Assembly: GCA_000149265.1 (NCBI GenBank)
Contig: CH002934.1
Location: forward strand, 23,126 to 87,125
DNA length: 64,000 bases
From: Ciona savignyi
Taxonomy: Eukaryota; Chordata; Ascidiacea; Phlebobranchia; Cionidae
Direction of reading: 5' to 3'
The position numbers and the translations under genes are program-made. Positions 1 through 12,777 of the stretch are shown here, piece by piece. The notes under the pieces are model-generated. The model was not told the DNA's origin and ran no database searches. It saw only the letters and a list, made by a program, of their open reading frames with translations. How positions within the stretch are numbered: position 1 is the stretch's first letter; every line of letters starts with the position of its first letter.

Positions 1-774
1 GTTTTGATGGAATATCATACACTTCGAGAATACTTGGAAATAGTATTTGTGTTTGTTTGCTTTTGTATGCCCGTTTTACACTTCCTTCACTGTCATTTTT
101 TATACTTTTCACTGTTTTAGTTCTACAAAACTTCAATGCGTTTTGGTTCATTTTTTTCATAATATAGTTAAAATAAGGGAAAATTTTAATTAGGAATAGT
201 AAAAAAACTACTAAGGATAAAAATACAGTTTAAATTTTCTTAAGTACAAAAACTATTAGACAGTCTACATTCCAATTTTCATATCATTTGGGCATACCAA
301 TAATTGGTGAGTATTTCGTATGTCAGTGCACCTCAAATTTTTCAAAGTCGAGCAGAATTTTCTTTACATATAAAGTGGTGTTCACTAAAATTTACATAAT
401 GTATTTTTTATTAGAGGTAGATTCTAGGTATGGGGCTTGTTTAAAAGAGGGGTAAATTATCTTTTCAACCATACTAAATATTAAATCATGACATAAACTT
501 TTGAAAAACTGTTCTAATTTGAAAATGACTAAAAATTGTATAAAACGCTGCGGACAGCATGTTTGAATTAATGCATTTAGCCGGGAGTGAAAGAGTTAAG
601 ACCTATCCTTGCGGATTCGGGTGGCATACTCCTGATACAATTCGTCTTTGTTTCTTACTTGCATGAAATAAATGATGGTTATACACTAATGGGTGGTTAT
701 AGGGACGTATTTGAAATTGCATAATCAGGTATTTGCGGTTTTAAGTCCAAATAGCATTTTTATAACATGAATTA
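1..774. other. AT-rich stretch without recognised gene
   Basis: I see no open reading frame with family resemblance, no splice-flanked exon like those further in, and no RNA gene here. The stretch is AT-rich with short A and T runs and looks intergenic or intronic. Confidence 0.5.
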
Positions 775-2665
775 GTTGTGCCCAGTATAGAATCAATAAA
801 ATATTACGTAGCAATGGGCTCATTAATCGTTTTGTGAAACTAAATGTGGTAAACAACAGTAAATTATAGGGTTTTTAAAAATATAAAATTTTAATTGCGT
901 AAACAGGCGTGAGCTACTTTCTAAACTAATAGCTGACCTTATGATAGATTAAGTTTATTATGTTTTCTTAGTATCGTGAGCTCAGCGAATTCACACGTGT
1001 CATCGAAAAGATACACATGTCTACTCTTTTCGAAAAGGTGCAAGTTTGTACAAGGACCAAACAATTCTTACATACACGCTTTGACCAAGATTTCTTGTTT
1101 ATTATAGTTAAAAAAAACGGGTCAGCTTTTCCAACTTTTACAAAAATAATAACAACCACAACCGAATTTAGATTTCCGGCCCGTTGGTCTAGCGGTTAAG
1201 TACGTCGCCTTTCAATCGAAAGGTTGCAGGTGCGAAACTGGTCGCTAGCTAGTCGGTTGTGTCCTTGGGCAAGGCACTTTAGTGGATTAATGGGTTCTAC
1301 CAAATTGAAGGAACGTGTTTATCATATACAACACACTGCAATAGCTTCGGTAACCCGACGATGGGCGCGAGGTGATCTGATGATTGCCCGTGTGATAACC
1401 TCCCTGGTTTTCCCATTCACGGGGATAAAGATGAATATCCTATCCTATCCTTAACTGTCCAGATAGTGGATTTTTACAGTGAGCGTTGCTACCGTTATGT
1501 CGTTTCCGTATAGTTGTAACAGAATTTGAGTAAACCTTTTTTTGTGAAATCTATGTTCTACCTATAAAAAAAATAATTTAATGGGCATCGTTATGTCAAG
1601 TGTAGAGCTGTTAAAATCGCCACGAAAATGTGTTTGTACCTTCCAAGGTTTATATACAAGACCGGCCCTCTTAAAAATTCTAGAAACGCCACTGCTTTAT
1701 AGTTAGGCCGGAAAAAACTAAAATGAGTATAGAGAGGGAAGATGGGAAAACTGCCGACTAAAACAAAGATTAGGGCATTAGTGTTATAAGTATAATGGGG
1801 GTTGGTGTTATGGTTAGTTCTAGGGTTTAAATTAGTGTTTAGCGCAGCGTTAGAATTAGTTTCTATAGTTTTAGTGAGCAGTTTCCCTCCTTCCGCTATT
1901 TTTCTCTTCTTTTAGTATTGCACGTTAGGCCTATAATTGCGGAGATCAAAGCGCAACTACGTAATTACGCAATGAGATATGCTAGACGCGCACATAACCG
2001 TTAAAAAATAACTTGCACCAAGTTTTTTTACGCTGGAAATGAAAAGAGTAATGATTTACGTATAGAAGACCATTTTTTGGATAACTCGGTCCCTTGGTTC
2101 CAATCCGGACGGTTAGAACCCAACCGAACCATGAGGCATTTTTAGTATTAGGTCGGCTTATATACACACAACCTTATTATAGACGTGTTAACATTGACTA
2201 GCGACTTTTTTTATTTTTATATTCTAAATGGGCCTCTAAAAAACTAGGAAACTTAATTCCCGTAATGCGTTTCTCCATACCGAAAGCGCGCATCTGTCGT
2301 GCGAAAACGTCCGAACATTTTTTAAAGCGGGAGCTCGGAAATACAAAATGCAACATAGCAAAACAACAACATTATCTTCCACATAGTCCCATACACTTTA
2401 AAGTCGTTTTCTCTCTGTGTGTGCGCGGCACCACGCAATAAATTCGCGCTCGGAGATTTTAACAACACCGTATTCGTAATAACAACCTTTTAGATTCAAA
2501 GGTTTTGCGAATATATAGACAAATAGAAGTACATGAAAAGTAGTTTTCCATGCCTAATGGATGTTTGCACAATGGACGCCGCAAATATATAGCTAAAAAA
2601 GCACCCCACTTTTGCACGTTTTTCTGCATATTCCGACGCCTATGGTCGTTACAGCAGGGTATCCT
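775..2665 (+). repeat. Dispersed repeat R1, copy a
   Basis: This stretch recurs in inverse orientation at 20440-21585 and in part, same orientation, at 22250-22540. Matching landmarks are the 'gtgagctcagcg' block near 975, the 'ggcctataattgcggagatcaaag' area near 1930, the cytosine-rich block near 2270-2330 and the 'cgtgcgcggcaccacgc'-like block near 2420. A SINE (1178-1452) sits inside. No coding capacity, terminal inverted repeats or target duplication could be fixed by eye, so the class is unknown; an old non-autonomous transposon is likely. Ends are approximate. Confidence 0.6.
1178..1452 (+). mobile_element. tRNA-derived SINE, full-length copy
   Basis: The head (GGCCCGTTGGTCTAGCGG) has the box A layout of a tRNA gene, followed by an anticodon-arm-like stem around 'ctttcaatcgaaag' and a body that ends in short TATCC repeats. 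The same head, body and tail recur at 33179-33462, 38161-38351 and 42332-42626, with fragments at 45491, 57439 and 61855. This copy lacks about 25 bases present in the 42332 copy between the 'caaggcacttta' and 'gcggattaatggg' blocks. It is non-coding and would depend on LINE enzymes for movement. Confidence 0.85.
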
Positions 2666-4819
2666 GGAACTTAACCAAATAAGGGTAAATAATGTTTATT
2701 AAGTTCCTAAAAACATCATCTTAAAACTGTGGTAAATAAAAAAATCCTAAATAAATAAAATTAAATGGTACCACGGCATTTATAAATGCCTTAGCAAATT
2801 TTATTACATTTTTTATAACATTTTTCAATTTTTTGTTAAATATAAACATTAGATTTAGCAGCCACCTTTGGCTATAACCACACTAAACAATGAAATTCAC
2901 CTCTTCCGGCCCTAGAGTTTCATTACTTCAGTAATGTGTGAATTCGAAAGGCTAGATCTGAGCTGCGAGAATCGCATTACTCTGTAGTAGTGCGGTTTAC
3001 CAGCGCTGTAAGTTTTTGTTTCTTTCTTTATGTGTGTTATTTGTTTCCTTTTTCAAAGATGAAATTACTGGCTTTTAACTGTTTCTTTGCGTACCCATTC
3101 AGGGTTGGAATCATCGGTATTCGCGAACCATTTTCTAAAGATCGCCAATTACAAAATTTAACAAAATCGCAAAATATAAACTACCGGTATTGATTTCGAG
3201 CACTTTATATAATAAATCCTCAACACGTTAATATAACATCGTTTGCCTTTAACATAACATTATTTATTTACCTTGGCGTTACTTTGCATTATTGGCGTAT
3301 AATAAGCATTGCTATCACAAGGCAATAATCGCCATTGCGCTAATATATCTCGATTCCTTTATTTATGATTGGCGAGATGCGACACAACTCTTATGAATTT
3401 ACGTTTATTGCAACTTATTATTACTGTACTACTAAATAACGGTACTGTCTGGTTTATGAAATAAACATCTTTTTGGTCGTTTAAGGTAATTTATCATGAC
3501 CAAACGTTTTTGAATTCGCAATCGCGCGATTCGCAAATCATTTCGAAACCATTAATTTGAACCCTGTCATTTTTATTGAAATTTAATAGGTTCTGCGGCC
3601 CAGTAAATTATTTTAAGTGACAATGCTGCCCATTACAATAAAAGGTTGGACATCCCTGCCTTAAACAATAGAACCCATCCCTACGTGGCTTGCACACTGT
3701 GGAAAAAAGCCTGCAAAGGGCGTCTCTACCAGAAACCACATCCTAGGGAAACCAGTGGATTAAATTCCACATTACACGAGTGGTTCGGTCTAAGAATACC
3801 AACTCGCACTAAGTGCACAATTTTGCTTTTTTTTGGCTTAACAACCAAAAAAATTGAGGTATTTAACAACTGTCGTTTTGCCGTCTTTTTTAAGTTTTTA
3901 ATTTTTTATATAAAAGTCTCCGTGGCGTGTTAATTGGTGTGGACGACATCTATTTTACTTTAACCAAGCCGTCCACACAAGGTCAGACCACCACCGGTTC
4001 TCTACAACATGGTGGAAGAGGACGGGTTTGTGTCACCCCATGTGTACGGGGAGTAGGGGGTCTTAGTGTTAGTTGAATTATTTTAAAGTGTAAATTAATT
4101 AACAAAGGAGACATAATGTGGAAAAAGACGATACACACATATTCAATACATTGATGATGATGTTAAAAACATGGAAGAATTTAGGAATATTTGTAGAAAC
4201 AAGTTTGAGAGACACACAAGTTGACGTGATGTATTTTAAAGTCAGCCGCATAAAAATATCAAGCTTTGGGAAGGGGTGTGGGATCTTGTAGTAGTGATGA
4301 GGATATCTAGTGATTGGGACAGGGTAATATTGTGGTATTGACTTGTCTGTAATTGAAATAAGTGGTCAGGGTGAAGATCGAACAGAGAACCTGTCTGGTT
4401 ATAACCTCCACTCTTGTATATGAGCTATTGTATGAAGTAACCTGGTTCCAACCATAACAGTTGGCTCCCATTTTAGTACTTTCATTTGAACGTCATTATT
4501 TATTTATGGGGGGAAGTGAAACAAAATATTTGATTATTCAAACATTTGTTTGTTTTGATGCCAAAGTTTTATTTTAATACATTAAATTCTTTAATTTCGT
4601 GTGATTTTTTTGTTAATCTATAATTTTATTTGATATATAGAACAAAGTTAAATATTGCATTTTAGCCCTTTTGACTACGAACATATGTAGTATATTTGAT
4701 AAATAAAAAAAATATTTTAACACAATTATTTAATCCCCGCAAATAAGCTTAAATCATAAAAACTTTATTCATTAAAAACACGCCAATCATACACAACATC
4801 ACATGAAACTGAGGCTTAC
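2666..4819. other. Non-coding stretch built of dispersed repeat modules
   Basis: No gene is recognised. A block near 3735-3815 recurs in inverse orientation at about 55865-55990. A T-rich block near 3860-3920 (ending 'tgtcgttttgccg') recurs near 5560, 7110, 9400 and 48470. The part from about 3950 to 4819 is the downstream intron or flank of the LRR exon at 4820 and is repeated beside the other LRR-55 exons. Confidence 0.55.
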
Positions 4820-4984
4820 CTGGGGAGAAGGGAGTTGTTGTATTGCTTCTTGCAACATACGTTGACCTTTTCGTGAAAGTTCGCTCCAGTTCAAATCCAG
4901 TTCCGATATTTTGCCAACACACACAGCCAGACATTGTGCTGCGTGGTCATCCAACCTCTCATAGCTTCTCACTGTAAGTTTGAT
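4820..4984 (-). CDS. LRR exon, 55-codon type, copy 1
   Basis: A 165-nt phase 0-0 exon between an acceptor (ctacacag) and a donor (CAG/GTAAGC). The 55-residue product starts IKLTVRSYERLDDHAAQCLA and ends EAIQQLPSPQ; the middle, KISELDL with LS and G following, fits the L-x-L and hydrophobic spacing of ribonuclease-inhibitor-type LRRs as in NLR receptors. It is the lowest-coordinate, so 3'-most, of four near-identical exons. No terminal stop codon was found downstream, so how the transcript ends is unknown. A ligand-sensing role is inference from the family. Confidence 0.7.
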
Positions 4985-6567
4985 CTGTGTAGAACAGGAA
5001 TGTCAAAACTCCACAATGAATTAATCCTGTGAATTATATGTTCAATAATCAACTATCAAACAAACTAATTTGAATATTCATTTGAAATATAACAAGTTAT
5101 TACAACTTAGCAGCTGGAATATTAGGGGCAAAACATGATTTGATATCTTTGTACATTTTATTAATATAGTAGCCCGTGTTGGAACTGTATGTTAAATCAC
5201 TGGCAATAGTCGTTACAGCAGGGTATCCTGGAACTTAAGCAAATAAGGGACTCACCGTGAACATAGGCAACTAACTTATTTATCCGTGCAAAGTGTTAAT
5301 ATATTTGCATCGGTGTGAATTTCTACATTTACACAGGAAACTATTCCAAATAAAAGGTTAAATAATGTTAATTATGTTTTCAAAAACATCATCTTAAAAC
5401 TGTAGTAATAAAAATTAAATGGTACCACGGCATTTTTAAATGTCTTAGCCATTTTTTTTACATTTTTATAACATTTTTCCATTTTTTAAAATATAAACAT
5501 CAGGTTTAGCAGCCACCTCTGGCTATACCCACCCTAAATAATCCATTGCGGTATAGAGGTGTTTAACATCTGTGGTTTTGCCATCTTTTTCTAGTTTTTA
5601 ATTTTTTTACAAAATTCTCTGTGGCGTGTTTATTGGTGTGGGCGACATTTATTTTACTTTAACCAAGCCGTCCAGACGAGGTCAGACCGTCACCGATGCT
5701 CTACAACATGTAAGAAGAGGACGGGTTTGTGTCACCCCGTGTGTACGGGGGGGGGTTAAGCTCAAAGGAGACATATTGCGGAAAAGCACGATACACACAT
5801 ATTTAATGCATCGGTGAGATTTAAAAAAAAAATTGAAGAATTAAGGAATACTTGTTGAAACAAGTTTGAGAGACACACAAGTTGGCGTGATGTATTTTAA
5901 AGTCAGTCGCATCAAAATATCAAGCTTTGGGAGGGGGTGTGGGGATCTTGTAGTAGTGATGAGGATATCTAGTGATTGGGACAGGGTAATATTGTGGTAG
6001 GGACTTGTCGGTAATTGAAATAAGTGGGCAGGGTATAACAGTGGTAATGTGTGTGTTTCATGAAAATAAAGCTCATTATAAAACAACTCAGTCCATTATA
6101 CAGACTACCCGCAGAAAGTGGTCAGGGTGAAGATCGAACCGAGAACCTGTCTGGTTATAACCTCCACTCATGTATATGAGCTCTTGTATAAAGTAGCCTG
6201 GTTCCAACCATAACAGTTGACTCCCATTTTGGTAATTTCATTTGACTATATATAAACTGATCAAGTGGAACAAAAAGTAATTTATTATTATTACAATACT
6301 TTGTTTTGATGCCAAATTTTATTTTAATATGTTAAATTCTTTAATTTTGTGTGATTTTTTGTTAATATATAATTTTATTTTATATATAGAACAAAGTTAA
6401 ATATTGCATTTTTAGTCCTTTTGACTATGAACATATCTAGTATATTTGATAAATAAAAAAAAAATTGACATTATTATTTAAACAGCGCAAATAAGCTTAA
6501 ATCATTTAAACTTTATTTATTTAAAACACATCAATCATACCCAACATCATATGAAACTGAGGCTTAC

Positions 6568-6732
6568 CTGGGAAGAAGGGAGTTGTTGTATTGCTTCTTG
6601 CAGCATTCGTTGACCTTCTGGTGAAAGTTTGTTCCAGTCCAAATCCAGTTGCGATATTTTGCTAACGCAACCAACGAGACATTGTGCTGCGTGGTCATCT
6701 AACCTCTTATAGCCTCTCACTGTAAGTTTGAT
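6568..6732 (-). CDS. LRR exon, 55-codon type, copy 2
   Basis: A 165-nt phase 0-0 exon, acceptor ctacacag, donor CAG/GTAAGC. The product has KISQLDLDWNKLSPEGQRML in the LRR core and ends QLPSSQ. It is open throughout and differs from copy 1 mainly at exposed positions of the LRR (VGCVSK for VCVGK, DWNKLSPEG for NWSELSRKG), as expected for a family varying its binding face. Same-phase ends let this exon be added or skipped without a frame change. Confidence 0.72.
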
Positions 6733-8811
6733 CTGTGTAGAACAGAAGTGTTTATACTTGATTAAGGTTTAGTTGAGCAGTCAATCAAATCACCAAGAAG
6801 CTACGTAGCAAACCACAACGTGCAGTGGTACCTTTGATCTTGAGGTTTACAAGCGAGAACGGGTTAATGTTGAGTTGTAATGCAATTCCCACATTTGATT
6901 ATCATTATCTTCAAATTATTAAGCATTAATTATTAAACGTCTTTTTATATTTTGTATTGTTTCATAGGAGTATTAAAGTTCTGCAAAAGTTTCTTTAAGG
7001 CTTATGTGCAGTAAATTTATTTTTATAGCATTTTCCAAGATTTTGAAAATATACATTAGGTTTAGCAGCCACCTCTGGCTATACCCACACTAAATAATCG
7101 ATTGGGGTATATAGGTGTTTAACGACTGTCGTTTTGCCATCTTTTTCATTTTTTATTTTTAATAAAAGTCTCTGCTATGTGTTTCCAGTGTAAAAACAAA
7201 AATAAACCATAGTTGTACTATCCAACTACACCACCCACATGCATATGCCACATACACAATGTAAAAGCTTGCTAACATGACTGTGGGTGGTTGGTGTCTC
7301 GTGTTATAACTCCCTACATTTCCCAAACTCCAGGGCTAAACATGAGTATCCTTCACCACTATATGATGGGGGCTGCTAAGATTGGGATTGATCAGGTTGT
7401 GTCTTGAAGGCAGGGTGAATATATTAATTTGTTGTTCTTTCTTCTGCAGGATTGAATGGTGCCAGGGGCATGTGACAGTCTGACCTGGACTAGGGTCGAG
7501 ACAACAGATGGAATTTGGACCGAGTAGCTTAAAATGAAATTAGTTTACAAGGAACATGTACGATACTTATTGGTGGGGACAGGCACGCCGAATGTATGAA
7601 AAGTTAGGGTATGCGAGGGTCGCCTAAAAATCTTTTAACACTAAATTGCCCTAGAATGCGTGTCTTGGACATTTCAAACTAGGACCTTAAGATAAAAAAT
7701 CTCGAGCTGGTACCAATTCGACATGATTAGTTAAAGTTTTATTAAATAATTTGGGAGCCCTCGCCTTCTTCGTGCTAATTGCAATAAAATCTCCAGCTTA
7801 AAACAAAATAAATTGGGTGAATAAATTGTATAAACTTTTTGTGCTCGGCAATGTTAACTTTAGACTACAACTAATATTTACGGTAATGTTAATTCCAAAG
7901 GCACAAAATTAAGGCGATGATGCAATTTGTTTACCAAGCTCGCTCTTTAAAGAAATGTTCAGACCTCTTTGCTTGATAAATGTGCATTCGATAAGAGAAT
8001 CGCACTCTATATTAAGCTTGTGTATATGTATATAGCCCACCCAATTCTATAAAAATTCCTTAGCTTCCGGTTAGGTTAAAATTGTCCGATTTGCAGCAAA
8101 AGGAACGAGTTATAAAATAATTTAATCTTTCCGACATAAACATAATGTTGAAAAAAACGATACATTTTTTCCCGTTTTTCAAACAATTTTCAACAATCCT
8201 GATTTGTGCTTTCATTGTGGAAAAAAAATAAACTAAACTAGGGTGTGGGGATCTTGTAGTAGTGATGAGGATATCTAGTGATTGGGGCAGGGTAATATTG
8301 TGGTATGGACTTGTTGGTAATTGAAATAAGTGGGCGAATATAACAGTGGTAATGTGTGTGTTTCATGGCAATAAAGCTCATTTTAAACAACTCAGTCCAT
8401 TATACCGACAACCGCGCAGAAAGTGGTCAGGGTAAAGATCGAACCGAGAACCTGTCTGGTTATAACCTCCACTCTTGTATATGAGCTATTGTATGAAGAA
8501 ACCTGGTTCCAATCATAACAGTTGGCTCCCATTTTGGTACTTTCATTTGACGGTTACTATATATAAACTGATCAAGTGGAACAACGTATTTTGATTATTC
8601 AAACATTAGTTTGTTTTGATGCCTTAATTTACTTATGAAACCTTAAAATACATTAATTTGTGTGTGTGTATAACAACAAAGTTATATAATGAATTTCTAC
8701 TTTTTTTGACTAACATTATTACATAAACATCCCAAGTACGCTTAAATTATTTAAAATAACCTATGTAAAACACACCAATCATACACAACATCACATGAAA
8801 CTGAGACTTAC

Positions 8812-8976
8812 CTGGGGAGAAGGGAGTTGTTGTATTGCTTCTTGCAACATCCGCTGACCTTCTGGTGAAAGTTGGCTCAAGTACAAATCCAGTTCCGATA
8901 ATTTGCCAACACACCTAGTCAGATATTGTGCTGCGTGGTCATCCAATATCTCATATCTTCTCACTGTAAGTTTGAT
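8812..8976 (-). CDS. LRR exon, 55-codon type, copy 3
   Basis: A 165-nt phase 0-0 exon with donor CAG/GTAAGT. The acceptor (tgcacacag on the coding strand) differs slightly from the other copies. The reading frame is open; the LRR core is KLSELDLYLSQLSPEG and the exon ends QLPSPQ. The usual cysteine after AAQ is a tyrosine here (AAQYL), a change at a normally conserved LRR position. Confidence 0.7.
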
Positions 8977-9588
8977 CTGTGTGCAACAGGAATGTTAAAA
9001 CTCCACAAAGAATATATCCTGTGGCTTGAATTAAATGTTCAATAATCAACTATCAAACAAACTAATTTGAATACTCATTTTAAATATGTTAAGTTATAAC
9101 AATTTAGCAGCTGGAATATTGGGAGCAAAACAGGATTTGATATCTTTGTACATTTTATTAATAATTCCCACATTTATTTATCGTTATCTTATATTTCGTA
9201 TTAATTATTAGGCACCTTCTTTATATTTTGTATTGTTTAATAGAAATATTAAAGTTTCTGCAATAGTTACTTTGAGGCTAATGTGCAGTAATTTTAATTT
9301 TATAGCATTTTCGAAGTTTTAGAAAATATACATTAGGTTTGGCGGCTACCCCTGGCTTTACCCATGTAACCCATCCTAAATATATGATTGAGATATAGAG
9401 GTTTTTAACGCGTGTCGTTTTGCCGGCTGTTTCCAGTTTTATTTTTTTTGTTTTTACTGTAGAAACAAAAGTAAAATATAATATTTTAACATAATATTTT
9501 ATACGGATCAAATGAGCTTAAATCGTTTAAACTTGATTTATTTGAAACACATCAATCATACACAACATCACATGAAACTTAGGGTTAC

Positions 9589-9753
9589 CTGGGGAGAAGG
9601 GAGTTGTTGTATTGCTTCTTGCAACATACGTTGACCTCTACGTGAAAGTTCGTTCCAGTCCAAATTCAATCCCGATATTTTGCCAACACACCCAGCCAGA
9701 CATTGTGCTGCATCGTCATCCAACCTCTTATAGCTTCTCACTGTAAGTGTGAT
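9589..9753 (-). CDS. LRR exon, 55-codon type, copy 4
   Basis: A 165-nt phase 0-0 exon, first of the four in the direction of transcription. The donor is CAG/GTAACC, weaker than the GTAAGY of its neighbours. The frame is open: it starts ITLTVRSYKRLDDDAAQCLA, has KISGLNLDWNELS in the core and ends QLPSPQ. Upstream (10.0-18.6 kb) the gene is invaded by nested mobile elements, so a link to the LRR exon at 20234 would need an intron of about 10.5 kb. Confidence 0.7.
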
Positions 9754-9876
9754 CTGTGTAGAACAAGAATGTCAGAACTCCACAATAAATATATTCTTTG
9801 AGTTAAATTAGATGTTTAATATTTAACTATAGGAACTTATCCAAATCAGGGAGTCACTGTAAATACCATAGTTTAT

Positions 9877-9948
9877 TTAAGAACCATATGAATATTTAAT
9901 TTAAGAACCATATGAATATTTAATTTAAGAACCATATAAATACCATAT
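9877..9948. repeat. 24-bp tandem repeat, three copies
   Basis: The unit begins TTAAGAACCATATGAATATT and starts at 9877, 9901 and 9925. An inverted partial copy (accatatgttcttaaa) follows at about 9942-9957, so the block can form a hairpin. No coding role is seen. Confidence 0.8.
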
Positions 9949-10006
9949 GTTCTTAAATACAGTTACCCTGCCCTTAAAATGCTTCACATCTAGCACTGAT
10001 GTAATA

Positions 10007-10677
10007 TGCAACGTTTGACGTTTATCGAGGGAGGTTTGCCCTCTGTGGGCGCACCTTTGGCGTTATAGATAAACGCTCTGTGCTGCACCGTGGCTCGAAT
10101 ATCCTGCTGTGATAATCCTCCGATCCGACTCCAATTATCGAGCACACGCTGGTTGAACGTTCGTTGTTTATTGTCAAACGTTGTCGATAAGACACAAAAA
10201 TAAATCAATGCACTTTTCTCGGGAATCGATTCGCTGGACCGACTGGCGTCGGAATACCTGCGCGATGCGATTATCAGACTGTTCGTTTTCCTTTGTTCTT
10301 GTCAACTAGTTCTTTATTTAATCCGGAAGCTGCGACTTTTGCCTTGTTCCTTTTCTGTCAACTATGTGACAAAGTCTATAAAGTCTGGCTCTTAACCGCG
10401 ACAGGTGGAAGTCACCTTGTTCTCACTTGGTCAGCCACCAGTCCGTCCAAGCCTCGATTCTATCTCCCACTTAAGTAAAGTTCGGCCAGGAATTTGAACG
10501 CCCGAAACCCTTCGTTGCACATGAACAGGCCTCAGGCAACTTGTGACGAATACGTTATAATCAGATGACCAATCGCACATTCTTTCATTGCGTCATACCT
10601 TAAAGCCAAGATGATTCTGCGATTTTCAAGTGGATGACGTCACCTTATCGCAGATGCTGATATTGAGATGATTTACA
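10007..10677 (-). repeat. 3' LTR of the family W element
   Basis: On the minus strand the block begins TGTAAATCATCTC, contains the TGACGTCATCCACTTG motif and AATAAA-type signals, and ends AACGTTGCA. Related copies are 11713-12359 (5' LTR of the same element), 43981-44570, 52969-53345 and 54511-55085. The sequence just upstream (aatgcggcgatcgccca) also precedes the copy at 43981, so that part may be the end of the internal region. Confidence 0.65.
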
Positions 10678-11693
10678 TGGGCGATCGCCGCATTGCTTTT
10701 CACCGTAAAAATCAAAATTAAGTTCTTTCTTTCACATAATGTATGTGTTTCATATTAAAAGTTTGTTAATAGAGAATATACAAAACATTTTTAGTGTGAC
10801 GATTGGGTTAATAATGAGAATATATATGTGTCAAAGGTTGATTCTGGCTTAATGCAATTGTTAAAAATCCCGATGCAGCAACACATTTTGCTCAAAAGGC
10901 CATTATGGTGACGTTATTTTCATATTTTTGCTTAATACATATAAGCCGTTTGGCTGTTTTCGCATATAGCAGCGATTTGCTTAAGTAACCTGGGCGGTAA
11001 TATTAAGCAATAAAGAGACATAATAGATTTGCGATTGCGCAGTTATCTCTTAGGGTTATTCTCTCCGGAATAATAGACATTTGTAAATCAAGTATCATAA
11101 AATAACATAGCAAGTCGATAGCAAAAATAACAAAATTATTTATTGAGTTCTCATAAAACTCTAGCAAATATATGTGTCGTCTCGGGATTTAAATCAAATG
11201 CAATATTATATAGCCCACTCTCAAACCTTTTCCACCATGATGTAGAAATGTGATGTGTAAATGTGTAATGGTGTCGATTTGAACGGTTCTACATCAGTCT
11301 TCGCTCAGTTTTATAACTTCTGAAAAACTGAGAGCATCGCTGATTCAAAGTCTTTAAACTCGAACATTTGCTTGCTTTTATGCGGCAAGCAGAGCCTTCC
11401 AGTTTGATGTCGAGTGACCAACTGGTTAAAACAACATGGCTGAACAACGATTTGCGGCTCTTTGCTTGATATCTTCGCTGAATTTTCCTCATCATGCTCG
11501 AAGGAAATGTTGAATAAGCATAAGCGGTGAGCTTTATTCAAAAGTTATTCTTGTAGCTCACTTGATTACTGCAGAAAGTTGAACAGACTTCTGCTTTGAT
11601 CAGACTTCTGTTTTCTCGTGAACAGTAAGATCTACTTGGTTAAAATCTTTGTATCCACTCTTCAGACTTCGGTAGGTTGCGTTTAATTTCAAA
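10678..11693 (-). other. Internal region of the family W element
   Basis: About 1 kb between the primer site and the 3' LTR. The longest minus-strand frame (11311-11541, 76 codons) resembles no gag or pol motif that I recognise. No zinc knuckle, aspartic protease or reverse transcriptase motif is present. Confidence 0.45.
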
Positions 11694-11711
11694 ATCACGT
11701 CGGGGTCACCA
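11694..11711 (-). promoter_or_regulatory. Primer-binding site, tRNA-Trp type
   Basis: On the minus strand TGGTGACCCCGACGTGAT follows the LTR end TTGCA after one base. It is complementary to the 3' end of animal tRNA-Trp (…TCGGGGTCA plus CCA) as known from that tRNA family. This fixes the element's direction and shows that the 11713-12359 block is a 5' LTR. Confidence 0.75.
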
Positions 11712-11712
11712 C

Positions 11713-12359
11713 TGCAACGTTTGACGCTTTAACGAGGAGGGTCTTGCCCTCTGTAAGCGCACCTTTAGCGTTATTGATAAACGCTCTGTGCTGCACCGCG
11801 TGGCTCGAATATATGCTGACTCCGAATCCGACTTCCAAAGATCGAGTCCATGCTGGGTGAAAGTTAGTTGTTGTCAACCGTTGTCAATAGAAACACACGA
11901 ATAAATCAATGCGTTTTACTCTGGAATCAGTTCTACTTGATGGACTGGCGTTGGAATAATTTGCGATCGATGCGATTAATAGACAGTTCGTTTTCATTAC
12001 GGCTTGTCAACTCGCTCTTTGTTTAATCCGGAAGCTGTGACTTTTGCCTTGTTCCTTTTCTGTCCACTATATGACAAAGTCTCGAAAACCCTGACGCATA
12101 ACCGCGCCAGGCAGCAGTCACTTAGTTTTCCTCTCAGCCCAGCCACCAGTCTCTCTCGAGGCCTCGTTTTTTTATCTCTCCTTAAGTACAGTCAGGCCAG
12201 GAATTCGACAACGCCCATAACCCTTCGACGCACTTGAACAGGCCTGAGGCAACTTGTGCCGATTACGTCATAATCATCTGACCAGCCGCACATTCTTCAT
12301 TACGTCATAACTTGAGCGTTCTTATCATGATTCTGCAGTTTTCGAGTGGATGACGTCAC
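11713..12359 (-). repeat. 5' LTR of the family W element, main piece
   Basis: This is the 3' two-thirds and more of the 5' LTR. It is cut at 12359 by the BEL/Pao insertion; the remaining bases continue at 16173-16182 and again at 18584-18614. Joined lengths agree with the 671-bp 3' LTR. It is clearly diverged from the 3' LTR, with many substitutions and indels, so the family W insertion is old. Confidence 0.65.
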
Positions 12360-12777
12360 TGTAGGATTCAACAGGGACAAAGCCCTACCCTACGTTACCA
12401 ACCCTGTGTTGGCGAATTTGAGCTGCTCCACGCACTTGACCAGTGATTGCTCTATTTTCTACATTTGACATAAAACACCCTCTTGTGCTGTCATGTAATT
12501 GCGCTAGCAAATTAACGGTGAGATAATCGCAATCCAGTATAGAAATACTGACAGATAGACACATATACACATAGAAACAGAAACACAATTATTGGGTTTG
12601 CTTTCGTGCGATCCAGAACAGCTCAATCCATAAACCTGCTTCCACGCAGTAAAAACAGAAAAGGCCGAAATTACTATGATGACCTTTTAAATCGGCAGCG
12701 ACGCCGTGACGCTTCATTGGGCACACAGAAATCGGGAATTTAGGTACTTGGGATTGGGCTCTAAAATGACCGTAACA
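12360..12777 (-). repeat. BEL/Pao 3' LTR
   Basis: This 418-bp LTR is nearly identical to 15820-16172 but carries two blocks absent from the other copy (about 18 and 47 bp, near 12389 and 12440). It is flanked on the outside by GTCAC. On the coding strand it starts TGTTACGG and ends CCTACA. Confidence 0.88.

Larger units (their letters stand above)
3950..9800 (-). repeat. Tandem duplicated exon-plus-flank units of the LRR-55 type
   Basis: Four units each contain one 165-nt LRR exon and similar flanking sequence: about 3950-4984, 5635-6732, 8240-8976 and 9490-9753. Shared intron landmarks include 'gatatctagtgattggg', 'aacctgtctggttataacc' and 'gttccaaccataacagt'. Unit lengths differ through indels. 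This is the expected outcome of tandem duplication by unequal exchange in an LRR gene. Confidence 0.75.

Noticed and set aside
10007-10677. Frame with 'HRAFIYNAKGAPTEGKP' as a gene
   Set aside because: It lies in the LTR and recurs in other LTR copies with stops and frameshifts.
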